A stretch of 64,000 nucleotides of DNA from Coriobacteriaceae bacterium (lineage in GTDB: Bacteria > Actinomycetota > Coriobacteriia > Coriobacteriales > Atopobiaceae). Where the stretch lies: NCBI GenBank assembly GCA_003862195.1, contig QOUO01000006.1, forward strand, positions 1 through 64,000. The letters run 5' to 3'. The notes under the pieces are model-generated. The model saw only the letters and a list, made by a program, of their open reading frames with translations, was not told the origin of the DNA and searched no databases. Within the stretch, counting starts at the first letter, position 1. Every line of letters starts with the position of its first letter. A program made the position numbers and the translations under genes. Below are positions 59,500-64,000 of the stretch, in pieces.

Positions 59500-62400
59500 C
59501 TAGCCTACCACGTGGCCGAAGTCCGGTGTGATGGGCCTCGTGATTCTCTCGAGCAGCTCCTCGGTGGGCGCCGCGAGCACCCAGTCCCTGAAGGCGTCAA
59601 ACGCGTCGCGCGAGCGCAGCCCCTCGAGGTAGCGGATCGACTCGTTCAGCTCCATCCGGCGGGGCGACTCCACCATGCGGATGCGCCGCGCGGAGCCGTA
59701 GCCCGAGGTCTCCAGGAACCCGAGCTCGCGGAAGATCGACACGCCGCAGGACACGCTCTTCTCGTCCAGCCTCGACGTGGGGTCGATCTCGAGCGCGAGC
59801 TGCGCGATGTCGGCGTTGGAGGACGAGAAGGACGCGTCGTCCGCCTCCGTGGCCGCCTGCTGAGCCAGCGTCCTGAGCGATCGGTACAGCAGCACTAGGT
59901 CCTGGCGCGCAGGCGCGGCCGAGGACACGATGCGCTCGTTGATGCGCGCGTCACGGCTGCCAAAGAGCAGGTAGATCTGGGCGTCGGCGCCGTCGCGGCC
60001 CGCGCGGCCGCTCATCTGGTTGAACTCGATCGAGCCGAAGGGCATGTGGTAGAGCATGACGTTGCGGATGTCAGGGAGGTTCACGCCCTCGCCAAACGCG
60101 CTCGTGCTCACGATGCAGCAGAGCTCGCCGGAGCGGAAGGCCTCCTCGACGCGCAGGCGGTCCGCGCGCGAGAGGCCGGCGTTATAGAACGCGATGCGGT
60201 GCGCGAGCTCCGGGATGTTCTGCCTGAGCATGCGAGCGAGCGAGACGGACTGCTCGCGCGAGTTGACGTAGACCACGGTCTTGAGGCCCGTGGAGACCAC
60301 GTTGACGAGCACCGCCTCGCGGTCGCGCACCTCGCGCAGGTCGCGCAGGTGCAGGTTCTGGCGGACGGAGTCGTCCACGATCACGTCGTCGGGCGCGATG
60401 GGCAGCAGGCTCAGGATCTCGCGCGCGACCTTGGGCTCGGCCGTCGCCGTGACGGCGAGCGCCGTGGGGTTGCCCAGCGCCTCGAGCACCTGCGGCATCT
60501 GCGCGTACGCGCTGCGGTTGCCGCCGCGCGCGCCGGCCATGTGGTGCGCCTCGTCCACGACCACGAAGGACACGCGTCCCGCCTTGGCAAACTGGTCACG
60601 GTGGATCGCGAGGAACTCCGGCGTCGTGAGGATCACGTCCGCGTCGCCCGCCGCAAGCGCCTCGAACGTGCGGCGGCGCTCCTCGAGCGGGGTCTCCCCC
60701 GTGAGGACCTCCACGTGCATGCCGAGCTTGCCGAACGTGGCCTCCAGGTGGTAGGCCTGGTCCGCTACGAGCGCGCGCAGCGGGTACACGAAGACGCTCG
60801 CGCCGTGGCCCAGGATGGCCTCGCGCGCGGCATGCAGGTGGAAGATGAGCGACTTGCCGCGGCCCGTCGCCATGACGCACAGGGTCGACCTGCCCTGGCC
60901 CAGCTGCTCCACGGCGAGGCGCTGCGCCTCCAGGAGCTGGTGGTCGCCTATGAGCGCGCGGCGGAGCTCGTCCGTCAGCTCGTCGGGACCAAGGGTCGCC
61001 AGGTAGGAGCGGACGGCACCGGCCGTCTCCTCGGCGGCCTCGGCGCCCGCGGGCGCGCACGTGCGCTCGACGCTGATGTTGACGCCGCGCGAGGGCTTGG
61101 CGCCGGCGCCGCCCGTCACCTCGAGCACGCTCGCGGTGTACGTGGCGCCCGCGTCCATGAGCGGCGCGAGCGCAGCCGCGATCTGGCGGCGCAGGTAGCC
61201 CAGGGGGCGGCCGTCGGAGCGCCTCACGGCGATGGCGTTTGCGTCGGCCTCGTTGTTGGGCTCGCGCACGAGGGCAAGCTCTTCTCCCCCGGCGAGGCCC
61301 TCCGTCGCGTCCTGCCGCCCGTCGAAGCTCACGCCCACGACCTTGGTCGAGAAGCGCTCGGCCTCGGCGATGGTGGCGTACTCGTCGCGCGAAAGAATCT
61401 CGCCGGCGCGCGAGAAGAGCTCGTCAGCCAGGCCGTCGGGCCCGTCGTCGGGCGCGGTCGCGTCGCGGTAGGCGATGTCCTTCACCATGAGCTTGGGCTT
61501 GGTGCGGCCCTGCCACGTCTCGCTCACGGGCTCGAACACAAGGTCCACGGCGCCCTCGCAGTCCACGGCGCGGTCGATCTGCGGCGCGCGGAACATGATG
61601 GCCGCGACGCTGCTCACGCCGTCCGTCGCCACGAAGCGCAGGTGGTTGCCCTGGCCGCCCACCTTGGCGCGGTTGCGCATGGTGACGCCGCGCACGCCAA
61701 AGAGCGGCTTCTTGTTGCCCTGGCCAAACGGCTGCATAACCTCGAGCGCGTCGATGTTGGCAATCGTCATCTCGTCGAGCCCCACGATGGCCGTGACCTC
61801 ACCGCGGTCCTCGAAGTCCTCCGCAGGGAGCGCCTCCATGGCCTCCTCCAGGGACTCGCGGAACGAGTCGAGGTTGGCGGCGTCGCAGGTCACGCCCACG
61901 GCGCCGGCGTGCCCACCAAAGCGGACGAGCTGGTCGGAGCACTGGTCGACGGCGTGGAAGAGGTCGACGCTGCCAACGGAGCGGCCCGAGCCACGCGCGA
62001 TGCCGTCGGATATGGAAAACAGGATCGCGGGAACGTGGTAGCGGTTGGCGATGCGGCTCGCCACGATGCCCTTCACGCCCTCGTGCCAGCCCTCGCCGCC
62101 GACGACGACCACGCGGCCGCCGTCGTAGGTGGCCTCGACCTTGGCCATGGCCTCCTCGGTGAGCTGGGACTCGATCTCGCGACGCTCCGTGTTGGTCTGC
62201 TCGAGCCTGCCGGCGAGCACGGCCGCCTCGGCGGGGTCGTTGGTGAGCAGCAGGTCGAAGGCGACGTCCGTCGTCCCCATGCGGCCGGCCGCGTTCAGGC
62301 GCGGTATGAGCGAGAAGGGCAGCTCGTCCGAGGTGATGGTCTGCAGGTCGACGCCGGCCGTCGCGGCCAGCGCCAGAAGCCCGGGCCTGCGCGTCCTGCG

Positions 62401-63168
62401 CATGCACGAGATGCCGTCCGCCACGAGGGCGCGGTTCTCGCCCGTGAGGAGCATCATGTCCGAGATGGTGCCGAGCGTCGCGACCTCGGTGTAGGAGCGC
62501 CACAGGTCGTCGCGACCGTGGCGGCGTCCCAGCTCCTGCACGAGCTTGAGGGCCACGCCCGCGCCCGCGAGCTCGCGGGAGGGGTTCTTCTCCTCCAGCT
62601 TTGGGTCGCACACGGGGACGTCCTCGGGCACGAGCTCCGCAGGCTCGTGGTGGTCGGTCACCACCACGTCGATGCCCTGGGTCCTGAGCCACGCGACCTC
62701 GACCTTGGACGCGATGCCGTTGTCGACCGTCACGATGAGGTCGGGGTGGCAGCCCTCGATCACGCGCGTGAGCGCGTCCTTCGAGAGCCCGTAGCCCTCG
62801 CCAAAGCGGTGCGGGATGTACGGGGACACCTTGGCCCCAAGCTCGCGCAGGCCGAGCGTAAGCAGGCAGGTGGCGGACATGCCGTCCACGTCGAAGTCGC
62901 CGAATATCGCGATGGACTCGCCGTCCGCGATGGCGCGGTCGACCCTGTCGGCCGCCTCGCGCATGCCGGGGATGACGAGCGGGTCCTGCCAATCGCGCTC
63001 GAGCGAGGGCGACAGGAAGCGCTTGGCCTCCTCCACGGTCCTGATGCCGCGCGCGGCCATCGTCCTCGCCACGAGGGCGGGAACGTGGCACCCCTCGGCG
63101 AGCCTGCGCTCGGCCTCGGGGTCCTGGGGCAGGAGCTCCCACCTTCTGCTGTCGGCGAGCCCGGGCAT
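59500..63168 (-). CDS. recJ: RecJ exonuclease fused to a HIRAN domain and a RecQ-like helicase
   Basis: 1222 residues, about twice normal RecJ. Residues 1-580 are RecJ: DFDVDG at 91-96, the DHH motif at 172-174, LNAAGRMG at 291-298, the DHHA1 segment WHEGVKGIVASRI at 361-373 and FGGHAGAVG near 420, then an OB-like region. Residues about 606-690 look like a HIRAN DNA-binding domain (LALVREPNNEADANAIAV, then PLGYLRRQIAAAL). Residues about 740-1140 are a superfamily 2 helicase of RecQ type: MATGRGKS at 766-773, DEAHH at 872-876, TATAEPK, STSAFGEGVNLPDIR and QMSGRAGRDG. A single chain could resect 5' ends while unwinding. The ATG at 63168 is two bases after secF. Confidence 0.92.
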   Translation of the reverse strand: MPGLADSRRWELLPQDPEAERRLAEGCHVPALVARTMAARGIRTVEEAKRFLSPSLERDWQDPLVIPGMREAADRVDRAIADGESIAIFGDFDVDGMSATCLLTLGLRELGAKVSPYIPHRFGEGYGLSKDALTRVIEGCHPDLIVTVDNGIASKVEVAWLRTQGIDVVVTDHHEPAELVPEDVPVCDPKLEEKNPSRELAGAGVALKLVQELGRRHGRDDLWRSYTEVATLGTISDMMLLTGENRALVADGISCMRRTRRPGLLALAATAGVDLQTITSDELPFSLIPRLNAAGRMGTTDVAFDLLLTNDPAEAAVLAGRLEQTNTERREIESQLTEEAMAKVEATYDGGRVVVVGGEGWHEGVKGIVASRIANRYHVPAILFSISDGIARGSGRSVGSVDLFHAVDQCSDQLVRFGGHAGAVGVTCDAANLDSFRESLEEAMEALPAEDFEDRGEVTAIVGLDEMTIANIDALEVMQPFGQGNKKPLFGVRGVTMRNRAKVGGQGNHLRFVATDGVSSVAAIMFRAPQIDRAVDCEGAVDLVFEPVSETWQGRTKPKLMVKDIAYRDATAPDDGPDGLADELFSRAGEILSRDEYATIAEAERFSTKVVGVSFDGRQDATEGLAGGEELALVREPNNEADANAIAVRRSDGRPLGYLRRQIAAALAPLMDAGATYTASVLEVTGGAGAKPSRGVNISVERTCAPAGAEAAEETAGAVRSYLATLGPDELTDELRRALIGDHQLLEAQRLAVEQLGQGRSTLCVMATGRGKSLIFHLHAAREAILGHGASVFVYPLRALVADQAYHLEATFGKLGMHVEVLTGETPLEERRRTFEALAAGDADVILTTPEFLAIHRDQFAKAGRVSFVVVDEAHHMAGARGGNRSAYAQMPQVLEALGNPTALAVTATAEPKVAREILSLLPIAPDDVIVDDSVRQNLHLRDLREVRDREAVLVNVVSTGLKTVVYVNSREQSVSLARMLRQNIPELAHRIAFYNAGLSRADRLRVEEAFRSGELCCIVSTSAFGEGVNLPDIRNVMLYHMPFGSIEFNQMSGRAGRDGADAQIYLLFGSRDARINERIVSSAAPARQDLVLLYRSLRTLAQQAATEADDASFSSSNADIAQLALEIDPTSRLDEKSVSCGVSIFRELGFLETSGYGSARRIRMVESPRRMELNESIRYLEGLRSRDAFDAFRDWVLAAPTEELLERITRPITPDFGHVVG

Positions 63169-63170
63169 GG

Positions 63171-64000
63171 CTACTCGGCTTCCCCGGCTGCGTCGGCCTT
63201 ACGGACGGACGCCTCAGGCGCGTCCCACCCGTACTTCTCCTCCAGCTTCTTCCACTTGGGCTCGCGCGTCTTCCAGATGGAGAGCAGCGGGCTCGCGACG
63301 CCGAAGCTGGAGTACGTGCCCAGCAGCTCGCCCACGAGGATTGCGAACGCGAAGTCCTTGAGCGTGGAGCCGCCCAGCGCGAGCATGCAGATGACGGGCA
63401 CGACCGTCGTGATCGTGGTGTTGATGGTGCGGACGATGACCTCGTTGATCGAGAAGTTCGCGATCTGGTGGTACGTGCGGTGCACGCCGTCCTTGAGCTG
63501 CTTGGCGTTCTCGTTCACTCGGTTGAACTCGACCACCGTGTCGTAGAGCGAGTAGCCCATGATGGTGAGAAGGGCGGCCACCACGTTGGGCGTGATGGGC
63601 GTCTGGGTCCAGGCGTAGACGCCGAGCGTGATCACGAGGTCGTGCAGCAGCGCGACGACGGCCGTGATGGACATCTTGAACTCGTAGCGGATGGATACGT
63701 ACGCGATGATGAGCGCGATGGCGATCACGAAGGCCAGCGCGGACGAGCGCGTGACGTCGGCGCCCCAGTCCGGGCCGATGGTGGTCGCGGTGTAGTTCTC
63801 GGACGTGAGGCCGAGCGTCTTGGCGGCCGCGGCCGCGTGGCGGTTGGCCGTCGCGGGGTCGGTCGTGTCGAGCCGAACGATGAAGCCCCTCTTGGCGTCG
63901 CTCACCGTGGTCTGCACGGAGGGGTCCTTCTCCCCCGCCTTCACGAGCGCCGAGCGCATCTGCGAGATTGTGATGGATCCCGTGTCCGTGAAGTCGATCT
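63171..64000 (-). CDS. secF: Protein translocase subunit SecF (5' end outside the window)
   Basis: Membrane subunit that works with SecD to pull exported proteins through SecYEG using the proton gradient. The reading frame is open to the window edge and begins in the window with IDFTDTGSITISQ. The segments VSIRYEFKMSITAVVALLHD, MGYSLYDTVVEFNRVNEN and NTTITTVVPV are conserved SecF membrane and loop motifs. It ends with an acidic, Ala-rich tail. secD is expected upstream, outside the window. Confidence 0.94.
   Translation of the reverse strand, partial: IDFTDTGSITISQMRSALVKAGEKDPSVQTTVSDAKRGFIVRLDTTDPATANRHAAAAAKTLGLTSENYTATTIGPDWGADVTRSSALAFVIAIALIIAYVSIRYEFKMSITAVVALLHDLVITLGVYAWTQTPITPNVVAALLTIMGYSLYDTVVEFNRVNENAKQLKDGVHRTYHQIANFSINEVIVRTINTTITTVVPVICMLALGGSTLKDFAFAILVGELLGTYSSFGVASPLLSIWKTREPKWKKLEEKYGWDAPEASVRKADAAGEAE

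Overview
The window is chromosomal DNA from a high-GC actinobacterium. By inference it belongs to the Coriobacteriia, in or near the Atopobiaceae (Olsenella/Atopobium relatives). The reasons are the GC-rich codon use, actinobacterial-type proteins such as Rho with a very long charged N-terminal extension, a RecJ fused to a RecQ-like helicase, and a fermentative, amino-acid-based gene set (NADP-type glutamate dehydrogenase, formate-tetrahydrofolate ligase, PTS Enzyme I). No 16S gene is present, so the placement is not proven. Nearly all genes are housekeeping genes, densely packed, with many start/stop overlaps and hairpin terminators.

Layout. 1-2314: start of valS on the minus strand, diverging from tcdA and a TatD-family hydrolase. 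2607-6091: tig, clpP and clpX on the minus strand. 6168-12557: tRNA-Leu, carA-carB and gdhA, all minus. 12763-13969: tRNA-Pro, tRNA-Gly and a diacylglycerol-kinase-like gene, plus strand. 14058-15509: a complete IS3-family element (IS150-like) sitting in the loop of an old terminator. 15548-18289: fruK-like kinase and ptsI, minus. 18625-21170: tRNA-Arg, a NUDIX hydrolase (minus) and a DEAD-box helicase (plus). 21287-25174: a one-carbon operon fhs-fchA-folD-folE, minus. 25420-29376: gpmA, a tRNA-His/Lys/Lys operon, and an amino-acid ABC transporter. 29601-35668: the aspartate-family pathway, with hom-lysC-asd on the minus strand divergent from thrC-thrB. 35870-40794: a branched-chain amino-acid ABC transporter livJ-H-M-G-F, minus. 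41033-47082: a VanZ-like protein with a membrane-linked hypothetical, an SDR enzyme, rho, and a double-domain MarR regulator. 47294-52289: argS, pncB, a coiled-coil membrane protein, a radical SAM activase and tRNA-Ala. 52290-54628: a 0.5 kb region with short repeats, a WecA/TagO-type transferase and an unknown gene. 54733-56319: infC-rpmI-rplT with an attenuator-like leader, and tRNA-Leu. 56380-64000: an MBL-fold hydrolase with a Cys/His-rich tail, rel, a RecJ-HIRAN-RecQ fusion, and the 3' part of secF.

Together the genes describe amino-acid import and nitrogen assimilation, carbamoyl phosphate supply, threonine/lysine/methionine precursor synthesis, and folate-linked one-carbon metabolism, alongside protein quality control, translation and (p)ppGpp signalling.

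The most unusual feature is not a gene. A 10-base word, GGGCGAGAAG, recurs on both strands far more often than its composition predicts. It lies inside genes and between them, and its core also forms inverted pairs in terminators. This is how DNA uptake sequences behave in other bacteria. Other points of interest are the RecJ-HIRAN-RecQ fusion, the IS element with an RBS-sequestering hairpin and a one-base contraction, and the infC and carA leader terminators. I found no CRISPR array, prophage or defence island.
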